NCBI GenBank assembly: GCA_964471115.1 | Contig: CAYYFE010000008.1 | Span: 57,492-121,491 of the forward strand | DNA: 64,000 nt | Reading direction: 5' to 3' | Source of the DNA: SYFT01 sp964471115 | GTDB taxonomy: Bacteria; Acidobacteriota; Vicinamibacteria; Vicinamibacterales; SCN-69-37 | Shown: one piece after another, positions 1-8,084 of the stretch | How positions within the stretch are numbered: position 1 is the stretch's first letter | Layout: the number at the start of each line of letters is the position of its first letter | Program-made: the position numbers and the translations under genes | Notes under the pieces: model-generated | Told to the model about the DNA's origin: nothing | Seen by the model: the letters and a program-made list of their open reading frames with translations, nothing else | Databases searched by the model: none

Positions 1-2280
1 CGCCCGTTCACCATTCCCACGGTGGATCGCCTCGTCGTGTTGTCGGAACTGTCGGCAAACGATCCGTACCTGCAGGAATCGGTCGCGCCCGGCAACTACC
101 TCGACCTGCGGCAACACCTTGGCGGCGCCATCACGCGCATGGGCACCGTGGGCTGGGGCGACGTCAACATGTCGGGCGGCGATCAGCCGGAGCGCGTGGC
201 GGGCTCCTTCGTGGGGACCGACTACTTCACCATGCTCGGGCAGGTGCCGGCCGATGGGCGCTTCTTCCTGTCCGGTGAGGACGCCGAGGCCGCGCCGCGC
301 ACGGTGGTCATCAGCGACGCGTTATGGCATCGGCGCTTCGGCGCCGCGCCCGACATCATCGGCCGGACGATGCTGCTGGATGGCCAGCCGCACACGATTA
401 TCGGCCGCACGTCGCCGGGTTTCGACTACCCGAACGGATCGGATCTCTGGATGCCCCAGGTGCTGGAGGCCGAAGACCGGGAGGCGCGCGCCGCGAAGTA
501 CCTCACCGTCATCGGTGAGCTCGCGCCCGGAGCCACGGTGGCTCAGGCACAGGCGGAAATGACGGCCGCGTACGAACGCCTCAAGCGCGAGTTTCCGGAG
601 GCCAATCAGCGGTACACGTTGACCGTCAACCCGTTCGCGAAGGCCATGATCGACTTCGGATTGCCCACGGTCCTCGGGCTGTGGCAAGTGGCGGCGTTGT
701 TGCTGATGCTCATCGCCGGCACAAACGTCGCCAATCTGTTCCTGGCCCGAGGCGCCGAACGTGAACGTGAAATCGCCGTCCGTCTGGCGATTGGCGCATC
801 CCGCTGGCGGCTGATTCGCCAGCTGTTGGTCGAGAGCCTGCTGCTCGCGCTCGTGGCGGTGCCGCTGGCGCTCCTCGTCTCGGCCGCCGCGATCGCCATC
901 ATCCGCAATCTGATGCCGGCCGAGCTGCTGCGCTTCATCCCTGGGTGGACGGCGATGGGCGTCAACCTGCGCGTGGCTGTCGCCACCGGCCTGTTTGCGA
1001 CGGTCTGCGCGATTCTGTTCGGGCTGCTGCCGGCGCTTCGCGCGTCGAGACCCAACCTGACGGTGTCGCTCAAGGATGGCGGACGCTCCGGCGCGGGCGC
1101 CGTCGGTCGCAGCCGGCTGCGCCGGGGACTGGTGGTGGCGGAGATCACCCTCGCGCTGCCGCTGCTGATCTGTGCCGGACTGGCCGCCATCGGCGCGCAG
1201 CGCCTGGCATCCGGCCCGCAGGGGTATGACCCGGAGGGTCTGTCCCGCGTCCGCATGAGCCTGCCGGTCGCCGCCTACGACGATGCTGCCGACCGGCGGA
1301 CGGTGACGCAGCGGCTCCTCGACCGGGCGGCCGGCCTGCCGGCCATCACCGAAGTCGCCACGACCTCAGCCGCCCCCGCCACGCCGGGTGGTCAGCGACG
1401 TCAGGTCGTCGTGGATGGCCGCGCGCCGGATCCCGATGGCGTGGCCTGGATCAACTACCGCGCGGTCTCGGATCGCTTCCATCATGTCCTCCGGATTCCC
1501 CTGCGCGAAGGTCGCGCGTTCTCCCCGCAGGATCGTGACGGCACCGAACCGGTGGCCATCGTCAGCGAGTCGCTGGCGCGCTTGTACTGGCCGGACGGAT
1601 CAGCCGTCGGCCGCCGCGTCAAGCTCAGCCCGACGGCGACGGAGTGGATCACGGTCGTCGGGGTGTCAGGCAACACCATTGACGATTGGTTCAGCGCGCG
1701 CAATGCGCCCACCATCTACGTCCCCGTCGACCAGTGGCCGAGCACCGAGATTCACCTGTTTGCGCGCGGCCGCGCGACCGACGCCGCGCACGTGGACGCC
1801 CTGCGCGCGGCCGTGCGGGACGTCGACCCGACATTGCCGGTCTTTGATGTAGGCACGATGCTCGAGGCGATTCACACCCGCACCACCGGGCTGCGCTTCA
1901 TCGCGCAGTTCATGGCGGCCTTCGGGATGATCTCGCTCGTGCTGGCCAGCGCCGGCATCTACAGCGTCATGGCGCATTACGTCGCACAACGGCGCCACGA
2001 AATCGGCCTGCGCCTGGCGCTGGGCGCCACCGCTCAGGGCGTCCTTCGCCTCACGCTCGGACAAGGCCTGCGCATGGCCGCGCTGGGCATCGCGCTGGGC
2101 ACGGCGGCGGGCCTCGCCCTGGCGCGCCTGATGGAAAGCGCGCTGTTTGGCGCCGTGGCCTTCGAGCCCATGCTGTTCGTCGCGGGCCCGGTCGTGTTGG
2201 CGCTCGTGGCCGCGCTGGCCACGCTGCTGCCGGCACAGGCGGCGATGCGGGTCGATCCGGCGCGGGTCCTGCGGGAGTGA
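1..2280 (+). CDS. ADOP-type FtsX/MacB-like ABC permease, 5'-truncated by window edge
   Basis: The open frame runs in from base 1, so the N-terminus, including the first membrane helix, lies outside the window; the GTG at 22 is not a credible start. About 759 residues are visible. The order is a periplasmic MacB-like core (about 1-200), an FtsX unit with three helices (about 225-345), a second helix and periplasmic core (about 375-620), and a second FtsX unit at the C-terminus (about 640-755). This duplicated architecture without an ATPase domain is the acidobacterial duplicated orphan permease family. The conserved FtsX phrase EIGLRLALGA is present near the end. Its substrate is unknown. No ATPase gene lies beside it in the window. 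Confidence 0.9.
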   Translation, partial: RPFTIPTVDRLVVLSELSANDPYLQESVAPGNYLDLRQHLGGAITRMGTVGWGDVNMSGGDQPERVAGSFVGTDYFTMLGQVPADGRFFLSGEDAEAAPRTVVISDALWHRRFGAAPDIIGRTMLLDGQPHTIIGRTSPGFDYPNGSDLWMPQVLEAEDREARAAKYLTVIGELAPGATVAQAQAEMTAAYERLKREFPEANQRYTLTVNPFAKAMIDFGLPTVLGLWQVAALLLMLIAGTNVANLFLARGAEREREIAVRLAIGASRWRLIRQLLVESLLLALVAVPLALLVSAAAIAIIRNLMPAELLRFIPGWTAMGVNLRVAVATGLFATVCAILFGLLPALRASRPNLTVSLKDGGRSGAGAVGRSRLRRGLVVAEITLALPLLICAGLAAIGAQRLASGPQGYDPEGLSRVRMSLPVAAYDDAADRRTVTQRLLDRAAGLPAITEVATTSAAPATPGGQRRQVVVDGRAPDPDGVAWINYRAVSDRFHHVLRIPLREGRAFSPQDRDGTEPVAIVSESLARLYWPDGSAVGRRVKLSPTATEWITVVGVSGNTIDDWFSARNAPTIYVPVDQWPSTEIHLFARGRATDAAHVDALRAAVRDVDPTLPVFDVGTMLEAIHTRTTGLRFIAQFMAAFGMISLVLASAGIYSVMAHYVAQRRHEIGLRLALGATAQGVLRLTLGQGLRMAALGIALGTAAGLALARLMESALFGAVAFEPMLFVAGPVVLALVAALATLLPAQAAMRVDPARVLRE

Positions 2281-2326
2281 TGTAACCGCGTCGCCCCCAC
2301 ACCGGTCTTACGGTGCGGGGGTCCAC

Positions 2327-3298
2327 ATGAAGCGCCTGTTCAGCCGCCTCGTGGCACTCGTGTCGCTGACACTGGCCGTCGCGTGCAGCGAAGGCCCGAC
2401 GTCGCCGGGCACCAGCCACACCGCAACCGGCTCATCCAGTCCGGTGTACGTCGTGCTCTTCACGCATATCGAGGACAACACCCCGGTGGGCAGCCTTGGG
2501 TCGTCCGAATCGCGTGTGTCCTATCTGAACTGGCGGAGCGACATCATCGCGATGGCGGAGCTCGCCCGGCAGCAGGGTGTGCCGTGGAGCTTCCAGCCCG
2601 ACTGGAAGTTCCTCGAGGCGGCGCGCCTGTTCGAGGACAGCGCCACGATGGCCTCCACCGGCGGCGTCAACGTCCTGCGGTACCTGCGCGACACGCTGGG
2701 GGTGACGATCGATCCCCACTCCCACGAGATGTCCGGCTACAACTACACCGACGTGGCGTACCTGCTGGATCGGCTCGGCGTGGGCGGCAGCACGGTGATC
2801 GGCGGCCACGTGTGGGATCCGTCCCTCCCCGAGTTTGCCGAGTGGGACCGCTATCGCACCTCCGTGCGCGGCGAGCGGTACCCGCAGGCCCTGTGGCGCG
2901 GGGACATCCTCATGGGCGCCGGCACGCCCGGTCACCGCAACGATCCGGTCGTGTCGGGGGTGTGGCGTCCGCGGGACCGCCACAACTACTTCACCGACGA
3001 TCCGACGGGCAACATGTACGCGATTGGCGGCTGGAGCCAGGCCGTGAGCGCCGCGGACAGCCTCTACGAGCTGGGCCGGACGGGCGCCGTGCCGTCAGGC
3101 TGCATGCTGACACTCACCCACCACATCAGACCGGCCGACATCGCCACCGCGTCGGCGCTGGCGGCGGTCGACAGGGACGTACTGACACCGGCCCTGTCGC
3201 TGCGTGCGCAGGGCAAGGTGGTGCTGACGGACTTCACGTCGCTGGTCAACACCTGGCGCAGCGAGTACGGATCGAAGGGGTGCGCCCACCGGCAGTAG
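2327..3298 (+). CDS. Lipoprotein of unknown function, possible polysaccharide-deacetylase-like fold
   Basis: The protein is 323 residues. The ATG at 2327 follows a G-rich stretch (CGGGGG) and gives a short lipoprotein signal ending at LAVACS, so it is probably anchored in an envelope membrane. The mature part begins with a beta-strand-like segment (VYVVLFTHIED) and contains an Asp-Pro-His-Ser-His-Glu motif about one third in, a later GGHVWDPS segment and another histidine pair (LTLTHHIRP) towards the C-terminus. This spacing of Asp and His motifs resembles the NodB/polysaccharide deacetylase superfamily, but I cannot assign a family firmly. It follows the permease by 46 bp and could be co-transcribed with it. 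Confidence 0.75.
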   Translation: MKRLFSRLVALVSLTLAVACSEGPTSPGTSHTATGSSSPVYVVLFTHIEDNTPVGSLGSSESRVSYLNWRSDIIAMAELARQQGVPWSFQPDWKFLEAARLFEDSATMASTGGVNVLRYLRDTLGVTIDPHSHEMSGYNYTDVAYLLDRLGVGGSTVIGGHVWDPSLPEFAEWDRYRTSVRGERYPQALWRGDILMGAGTPGHRNDPVVSGVWRPRDRHNYFTDDPTGNMYAIGGWSQAVSAADSLYELGRTGAVPSGCMLTLTHHIRPADIATASALAAVDRDVLTPALSLRAQGKVVLTDFTSLVNTWRSEYGSKGCAHRQ

Positions 3299-3299
3299 C

Positions 3300-3884
3300 T
3301 CAGCGGCAGCGCGAACCCACCGTGCAGGTCAGCGTGCGGCGGTCGTTGCCCGTGCCCACCACGATCGTCAGGCGATCGCCGTTGCGCGTCACCGCCGAGA
3401 CCCGGCCGTCTGCGACGGCCAGCACCTCGATCGCCCGCGTGACCACGATCGAGTCGATGCGTTTGTCGGGATACACGGTCTCCACGGCGAGGTAGTCGCC
3501 CACCGGACGCAGGGCCTCGAGCCGGCCGAGGCCGGCGGCCTCAATCCAGCCCCACTGCCAGGAGATGTCGCCCGGCATGCGCCAGCCGGCGAGGATGTCG
3601 CCGTCCGGATCGTTGGCAAATCGCACCGAGACACCGACCCCTTCGCGATCGCCGATGTGCAAGGCGTACGTCGTGATGCGTTCGCCCAGCAGGTCGTCGG
3701 GCATGCCTTCGGGGTTGGTGCCCACCGCGTCGACCATGTCGCCCAGCGACAGCGGCCGGTACCAGCGCTCCTGCTGCGCCGTCAGCGGTACCGCCACGGC
3801 CAACGCGAGCGCGATCACCAAGCCGCGGCCCACAGAACGGGCCGCGCTACGAGGCAGCACCCCAGCACCCCAGCACCTCAGCAC
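3300..3884 (-). CDS. Small secreted protein of unknown function
   Basis: The protein is 194 residues from the GTG at 3884, chosen because a TATAGT -10 hexamer lies exactly 6 nt upstream, mirroring the divergent dipeptidase gene. Starts at 3860 or 3833 would also keep the hydrophobic export segment (GLVIALALAVAVPLTAQ). The mature protein looks beta-rich, contains a WRMPGDISWQWGW segment and ends with a cysteine pair (TCTVGSRC). I do not recognise a domain. It converges with the lipoprotein gene at 3298 with one base between them. Its first codons overlap an 8-bp tandem repeat and a GC-rich hairpin, so the extreme N-terminus may vary between strains. Confidence 0.65.
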   Translation of the reverse strand: MLRCWGAGVLPRSAARSVGRGLVIALALAVAVPLTAQQERWYRPLSLGDMVDAVGTNPEGMPDDLLGERITTYALHIGDREGVGVSVRFANDPDGDILAGWRMPGDISWQWGWIEAAGLGRLEALRPVGDYLAVETVYPDKRIDSIVVTRAIEVLAVADGRVSAVTRNGDRLTIVVGTGNDRRTLTCTVGSRCR

Positions 3885-3892
3885 CCCAGCAC
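3855..3892. repeat. 8-bp tandem repeat, unit CAGCACCC, 4.75 copies
   Basis: Four full units and a partial one of CAGCACCC (one unit ends in T) lie inside the 5' end of the minus-strand gene and next to the divergent promoter. The 8-bp period is out of phase with codons, so changes in copy number would shift the reading frame relative to the leaderless start at 3884. Similar 7-8-bp arrays with other sequences occur at 14843, 15411 and 56676. Confidence 0.85.
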
Positions 3893-3898
3893 TATACT
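3891..3898. promoter_or_regulatory. Shared bidirectional -10 element (ACTATACT)
   Basis: On the plus strand TATACT (3893-3898) stands 6 nt before the ATG at 3905. On the minus strand TATAGT (3896-3891) stands 6 nt before the GTG at 3884. Six nucleotides from a -10 hexamer is the usual position of the transcription start, so both genes would be transcribed from or next to their start codon. No Shine-Dalgarno sequence is visible on either side. Confidence 0.7.
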
Positions 3899-3904
3899 TG
3901 TGCC

Positions 3905-5032
3905 ATGCGCTCCACGTGGTTGATTTGTGCGGCATTGACTGTGGCAACCGTGGCGGCTCAACCTCCGGATCCCATGGTCGAACGCGCGAGACGGCTTCTA
4001 CGAGAGGTGCCCGTATTTGACGGGCACAACGATTACCCCTGGCAGATTCGCGAACTCGCCAAGGGCGATCTGATGCAGTTTCCACTGACCGAGCCGCAGC
4101 CGAAGCTGCACACCGACTTTGCGCGGCTGGCGCGCGGCGGCGTCGGCGCGCAGTTCTGGTCGGTCTACGTGCCGTCCACGATGCAAGGGCAGACCGCGGT
4201 CACCGCCACGCTCGAACAAATCGACGTCGTGCACCGGATGATCGCCGCCTGGCCGCAGCGGCTCGAGCTGGCGCTGACGGCCGACGATGTGGTGCGGATT
4301 CAGAAGGCGGGCAAGATCGCGTCGCTCATCGGCATCGAGGGCGGGCATTCCATCGACCTGTCACTCGGCACGCTGCGCATGATGTACCGCCTCGGCGCGC
4401 GCTACATGACGCTGACGCACAGTCTCAATACGCCGTGGGCCGACTCGGCGACGGACCAGCCGGAGCACGGCGGGCTGTCGGGGTTCGGCGAAGCGGTGGT
4501 TCGCGAAATGAACCGGCTCGGCATGCTCGTGGACCTGAGCCACGTCTCGCCAGAGACGATGGCGGACGCGTTGCGGGTGTCGACGGCGCCGGTCATCTTT
4601 TCGCACTCGTCGGCGAAGGCCATTGCGAACGTGCCCCGCAACGTCCCCGATGACATCCTCGCGCAGATGAAGACCAATGGCGGGGTCGTCATGGTCACGT
4701 TCGTGCCGGGGTTCATCTCGCAGGACGTGGCCGACTTCAACGCGCTGCCGGCCGAGCAGCGCGCCGGCAAGGAGCCGCCGCGCGCCACGCTGATTCAGGT
4801 GGCCGATCACATCGACCACATCCGGCAGGTGGCGGGCATCGATCACATCGGCCTGGGCGGCGACTTCGACGGCATCACCCAGGTGGTGATGGGCCTCGAA
4901 GACGTGTCGACCTATCCCGACCTGATTGCCGAACTGCTGCGGCGCGGCTACTCGGACGACGACATCCGGAAGATCGCCGGCCGCAACATCCTGCGGGTGC
5001 TGCGCGCGGCGGAGGGCATCGCGCGCAAGTAG
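3905..5032 (+). CDS. Exported membrane dipeptidase, peptidase family M19
   Basis: The protein is 375 residues with a signal peptide ending around VAAQ, so it acts outside the cytoplasm, hydrolysing dipeptides in a binuclear-zinc site typical of renal-dipeptidase homologues. Metal-site motifs are all visible in order: DGHND near residue 40, the bridging glutamate in IEGGHS near 145, the DLSHVS histidine near 220, SHSS near 240 and the late GLGGDFDG aspartate near 320. Length matches the family. It is probably leaderless (TATACT 6 nt before the ATG). A branched palindromic element begins 9 bp after the stop. Confidence 0.95.
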   Translation: MRSTWLICAALTVATVAAQPPDPMVERARRLLREVPVFDGHNDYPWQIRELAKGDLMQFPLTEPQPKLHTDFARLARGGVGAQFWSVYVPSTMQGQTAVTATLEQIDVVHRMIAAWPQRLELALTADDVVRIQKAGKIASLIGIEGGHSIDLSLGTLRMMYRLGARYMTLTHSLNTPWADSATDQPEHGGLSGFGEAVVREMNRLGMLVDLSHVSPETMADALRVSTAPVIFSHSSAKAIANVPRNVPDDILAQMKTNGGVVMVTFVPGFISQDVADFNALPAEQRAGKEPPRATLIQVADHIDHIRQVAGIDHIGLGGDFDGITQVVMGLEDVSTYPDLIAELLRRGYSDDDIRKIAGRNILRVLRAAEGIARK

Positions 5033-5040
5033 TTCAGCTC

Positions 5041-5256
5041 ACCATGAAGCACATGAAGGGCCATGGAGGGTGCAGGTCTGTGGGTTGGGCGCCCGGCAAC
5101 GCCGGGCGTCGCGGGTGAAGAACACACCGGAAGCAAGAGACCCTGTGGCGCCAGTGCCGTCTCTTGCTCCCGGTGTGTTCTTCGCCCGCGCGTGCCGCCT
5201 TCAGCGGCACCCAACCCTCAGGCATTCCTCCATGGAACTCCATGCCCTCCATGGTG
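5041..5256. repeat. Branched palindromic intergenic element, copy A (inverted orientation)
   Basis: The outer ends are inverted repeats built from ACCATG, CATGAAG and CCATGGAGG blocks followed by GGGTTGG. Inside are three arms: a 7-bp hairpin GCCCGGC-AAC-GCCGGGC (5089-5106), a long central arm in which GAAGAACACACCGG (about 5117) pairs with CCGGTGTGTTCTTC (about 5170) and GCAAGAGA pairs with TCTCTTGC, and a 7-bp hairpin GTGCCGC-TTCA-like loop-GCGGCAC (5193-5211). Compared with the other copies the first and third arms are exchanged, so this copy lies in the opposite orientation. It separates the convergent dipeptidase and TonB receptor genes. Confidence 0.85.
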
Positions 5257-5268
5257 GTCAGCTCTTGA

Positions 5269-7578
5269 TCAGAAGAACTTGACGCTGTAGGTCACCTTCA
5301 CGCCGCGGCCCATCTCGGTCGCCAGGTCCTTGATGAACGACGTGTGCAGCCGCCAGGTCTCGTTCGTCAGGTTGTAGGCCTTGAGCGCCACGGTGTGCGT
5401 CGCGTGGCCGCGCGCGATCAGGTACGACGCGTTGAGGTTCACCACCGTCGATCCGCTGGTCGTCGTCTCGTCACGGAACACGCGGTTCTGCGCGGCGTTG
5501 AAGACCAGTTCGGGACCGAACTTGAAGTGCCCCACCGGCACGTCGAACTCCAGGCGGGCGGAGAACGGCGGAATGCGCGGCAGCGCCTCGTCGGTGTCGG
5601 TCAACGACGCCCGCACGTAGCTGGCGCCGGCATGCAGGTGCAGGCGCGGGTGCAGGTCGAAGCTGCCTGACGCCTCGACGCCGATGAAGCGCGCATCGCC
5701 CTGGACGAACTCCGCCTCGCGCAGCCCGTCGATTTCCTCGTCGTGCAGGTCGAGGAACACGAAGTTGCTGATGTTGTAGGCGAACAGGTTCACCTCGCCC
5801 TGCGCCTTCGCGGCGCGGCTGCGCAGGCTGACGTCGAGGCCGAGCGTGCGCTCGACCTTCAGATCGGGATTGCCAATCTCGAACGCCAGATTGCCGACGT
5901 GGGGCCCGAAGTTGTAGAGCTCTTCGAGCGCCGGCGCGCGCGAGGCGCCGCTCAGATTGACCACGAAGGCGCCATTGGCGCCGATGTTGGTGTGCAGGCC
6001 AAACGAGCCTGAGAGCGCCGTGAAGGACCGGTCGCGAACGGCGGGCGCCTCATGGTCGTCCTCGCCCTCGCCGTGGTCCTCATCCTCCGCTTCCGGACGC
6101 GCCGACACGTCGTACCGCGTGTGTTCGACCCGTCCGCCGAACTGCAGGCGGAACTTGTCGAACCCCATCTCCTCATAGACGAAACCCGCCAGCGTGTGCT
6201 GCAGCGTCGGCGGCGCCAGCGCCTCGCCGCCCACGGCTTCGAAATCGCGGCGGAACCACTCGGCGCCCATGCGGCCCGTCAGCCGGCCGCGGCGCTTCTG
6301 CTCGAGTTCGGCGCGCAGGGTGGCGGTCTTGTTGGAGAACTGTGTGCCGATCGACTCGATGCCTTCCTCGATCTCGAGTTCGTCGTGCGCGTAGTCGGTG
6401 TACGCAAACGTCAGCTTCGCGGTGTCAAGGAACGCCGACGACAGGTTCCGCAGGCCGATGTCCGCCCGGAAGTCCTTCCGCACCGATGTGATGTCGACCT
6501 GCGCCTCATGCTCTTCTTCACCCTCTTCGTCCTCCTCGTCACCATGACCGTGATGGAAGAGTCCGGCGAACGGAATCCCGAAACGGCCGTCTTCGATGGT
6601 GCCGCCGGCGCTGAAGAACACGCGGCTGCCCACATAGCCGAATCCCGCGCGGCCGTTCTGCAGCCGGCTGGCCGAGTTCTCGATGGTCGTGTCCGGCGTC
6701 TTGTAGTCGCCGCTGCGCCGCGCGCCGCCGCCGGCCCAGATCGTCCAGCCGCCGCTGCCGTACTGGATGCTGCCGTTGGCGCCCACCGACTCGTCCGCGC
6801 TGCCGGCATCAAACGTCAGGCCGCCAAGTGACCCGACAAACGGCGACACGCGGAACGCGTCCTGCGGGCTGATGGCATTCACCACGCCGCCGATGGCGTT
6901 GCTGCCGTACAGCAGCGTCGCGGGCCCCTTGACGACCTCGAGCCGATCGAGGCTGGCGGCATCCACCGACACGCCATGGTCGCCCGACTGGCTGGACAGA
7001 TCGCCCGTCCGGATGCCGTCCTTCATGACCAGCACACGGTCGCCGTCAAAACCGCGGATGATCGGCCGGCCGCTGCCGGGCCCGAACGACCGCTTCGAGA
7101 CGCCGGGCGCCGTGGCGAGCGCGTCGGCCAGCGACGTGCCGAGGTTCTTCGCAATCTCGACGCCATCAAGACTGGTGATGGCGTTAAACGACTCGAACGT
7201 GGTGGTGGTGCCCGACGCGTTGGCCGTGACGGTCAGATTCTCGTGCACCGTCTCGAGCGACAACACGAAGTCGATCGTGGCGGTCTGACCGGCCGCCACG
7301 GTCACGGACTTGCGCGCGGCGGAAAAGTGTTCGCGCTGAGCGACCACTTCATAGGTCCCCGGCGGGACGTTCAAGAGTTCAAACGCACCGGTCTCGCCCG
7401 TCGTCGTCGTGCGGCGGGCGCCAATCACGATGACCGTCGCGCCGTGCACGGGCGCGCCGGTCGCTTCAAAGGTCACCTTGCCGGCAATCGTGCCCCCGGC
7501 AGTCTGGGCAAATGCCGCGCTGGTCCAGACAGCCAGCACGGCCGCCGCCAACGCAGCGAAACGAACATACATACGCAT
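5269..7578 (-). CDS. TonB-dependent outer-membrane receptor with His/Asp/Glu-rich loops, probable zinc or other metal receptor
   Basis: The protein is 769 residues with a signal peptide (cleavage near AFAQ). An N-terminal carboxypeptidase-regulatory-like beta domain (about 27-110) is followed by a TonB plug (about 120-240, with PIIRGFDGDRVLVMKDGI) and a beta-barrel ending in the aromatic C-terminus SVKFF. Two loops are striking: one near residues 340-360 combines HHGHGDEED with EEEHEAQ, and one near 505-520 carries EDEDHGEGEDDHEA. Such His-rich loops are known from the ZnuD zinc-receptor group, so metal import is the best guess; this is inference. A GGAG ribosome site lies 8 nt before the ATG. 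The small Cys/His protein gene upstream is probably functionally linked. Confidence 0.88.
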   Translation of the reverse strand: MRMYVRFAALAAAVLAVWTSAAFAQTAGGTIAGKVTFEATGAPVHGATVIVIGARRTTTTGETGAFELLNVPPGTYEVVAQREHFSAARKSVTVAAGQTATIDFVLSLETVHENLTVTANASGTTTTFESFNAITSLDGVEIAKNLGTSLADALATAPGVSKRSFGPGSGRPIIRGFDGDRVLVMKDGIRTGDLSSQSGDHGVSVDAASLDRLEVVKGPATLLYGSNAIGGVVNAISPQDAFRVSPFVGSLGGLTFDAGSADESVGANGSIQYGSGGWTIWAGGGARRSGDYKTPDTTIENSASRLQNGRAGFGYVGSRVFFSAGGTIEDGRFGIPFAGLFHHGHGDEEDEEGEEEHEAQVDITSVRKDFRADIGLRNLSSAFLDTAKLTFAYTDYAHDELEIEEGIESIGTQFSNKTATLRAELEQKRRGRLTGRMGAEWFRRDFEAVGGEALAPPTLQHTLAGFVYEEMGFDKFRLQFGGRVEHTRYDVSARPEAEDEDHGEGEDDHEAPAVRDRSFTALSGSFGLHTNIGANGAFVVNLSGASRAPALEELYNFGPHVGNLAFEIGNPDLKVERTLGLDVSLRSRAAKAQGEVNLFAYNISNFVFLDLHDEEIDGLREAEFVQGDARFIGVEASGSFDLHPRLHLHAGASYVRASLTDTDEALPRIPPFSARLEFDVPVGHFKFGPELVFNAAQNRVFRDETTTSGSTVVNLNASYLIARGHATHTVALKAYNLTNETWRLHTSFIKDLATEMGRGVKVTYSVKFF

Positions 7579-7667
7579 TGATCAACTCCAAAGGCGGGGC
7601 ACGCGCCCGCGCCGAAACAAGACCTGCCGCCGGGGACCGAGGTCCCGGCGCTCCACACCGTACGTCG

Positions 7668-7691
7668 CGCGGCCGGAACGGCCCGGCCGCG
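7668..7691. promoter_or_regulatory. Strong GC hairpin upstream of the TonB receptor
   Basis: CGCGGCCGG (7668-7676) and CCGGCCGCG (7683-7691) form a perfect 9-bp stem with a 6-nt loop, followed towards the receptor gene by a second imperfect dyad (CGGGGACC/GGTCCCG, about 7641-7658). There is no T-run, so this could be a weak terminator after the 7707 gene or part of a leader for the receptor. Confidence 0.4.
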
Positions 7692-7706
7692 ACCGCGATC
7701 AGGGAA

Positions 7707-8054
7707 TCAGAGGGACGAGGGAGGCGCGCGGGCGGCGCCGGGTCGCTGCGTGGCGACGGCGAGTGAGGCGGAGACGTCGACGAGCTGGACGACCGGCGGC
7801 GCGTCCGGGCCGCTGATCGCCGTGACGACGCGGTCGGCCGACCGCATGGTGCGAAGCCAGTGACAGACCTCGCAGTGCGTCTCGTCGCCGGCGTCACCGT
7901 CGCTCACCACCGGCAACGTGCAGTCGTCAGCGCGAAGCGCAATGGCCCAGTGGGGGTCGTCGTTGAACTGGTGCGCATCACCCAGCCACGGCAGGGCCAG
8001 ACTGCCGACCAGGGCAGCCAGGACGGCCAGCGCGGTGATGCGGCGAACCAGCAT
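7707..8054 (-). CDS. Small exported protein with a CEVCHW motif, unknown function
   Basis: The protein is 115 residues from the ATG at 8054, which is preceded by TACAAT at 7 nt. It has a signal peptide (ITALAVLAALVGSLALPWL, cleavage after GDA), then HQFNDDPHW, a DDC and the motif HCEVCHWLRTMR, followed by a low-complexity C-terminus. A Cys-x-x-Cys-His after a His-containing start suggests metal or haem binding, although a single CxxCH in so small a protein could also be a redox or metal-chaperone site. It sits directly upstream of the His-rich TonB receptor, so a role in the same metal uptake is plausible. No family is recognised with certainty. Confidence 0.7.
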   Translation of the reverse strand: MLVRRITALAVLAALVGSLALPWLGDAHQFNDDPHWAIALRADDCTLPVVSDGDAGDETHCEVCHWLRTMRSADRVVTAISGPDAPPVVQLVDVSASLAVATQRPGAARAPPSSL

Positions 8055-8061
8055 GGTGTCG

Positions 8062-8067
8062 ATTGTA
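8062..8067 (-). promoter_or_regulatory. -10 hexamer TACAAT for a leaderless transcript
   Basis: The minus-strand sequence TACAAT is followed by 7 nt and the ATG at 8054. No Shine-Dalgarno sequence is present in between. Confidence 0.5.
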
Positions 8068-8084
8068 ATACGCCGCCGCAACGC

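Noticed and set aside
22..2280. GTG at 22 as the true start of the first permease
   Set aside because: The frame is open from base 1 and the ADOP family needs an upstream membrane helix and about 70-90 further residues; the gene is cut by the window edge.
5041..5256. Element A as a simple terminator for dipeptidase and TonB receptor genes
   Set aside because: It may terminate transcription, but its size, branched structure and repeats elsewhere show it is a dispersed element rather than an ordinary terminator.
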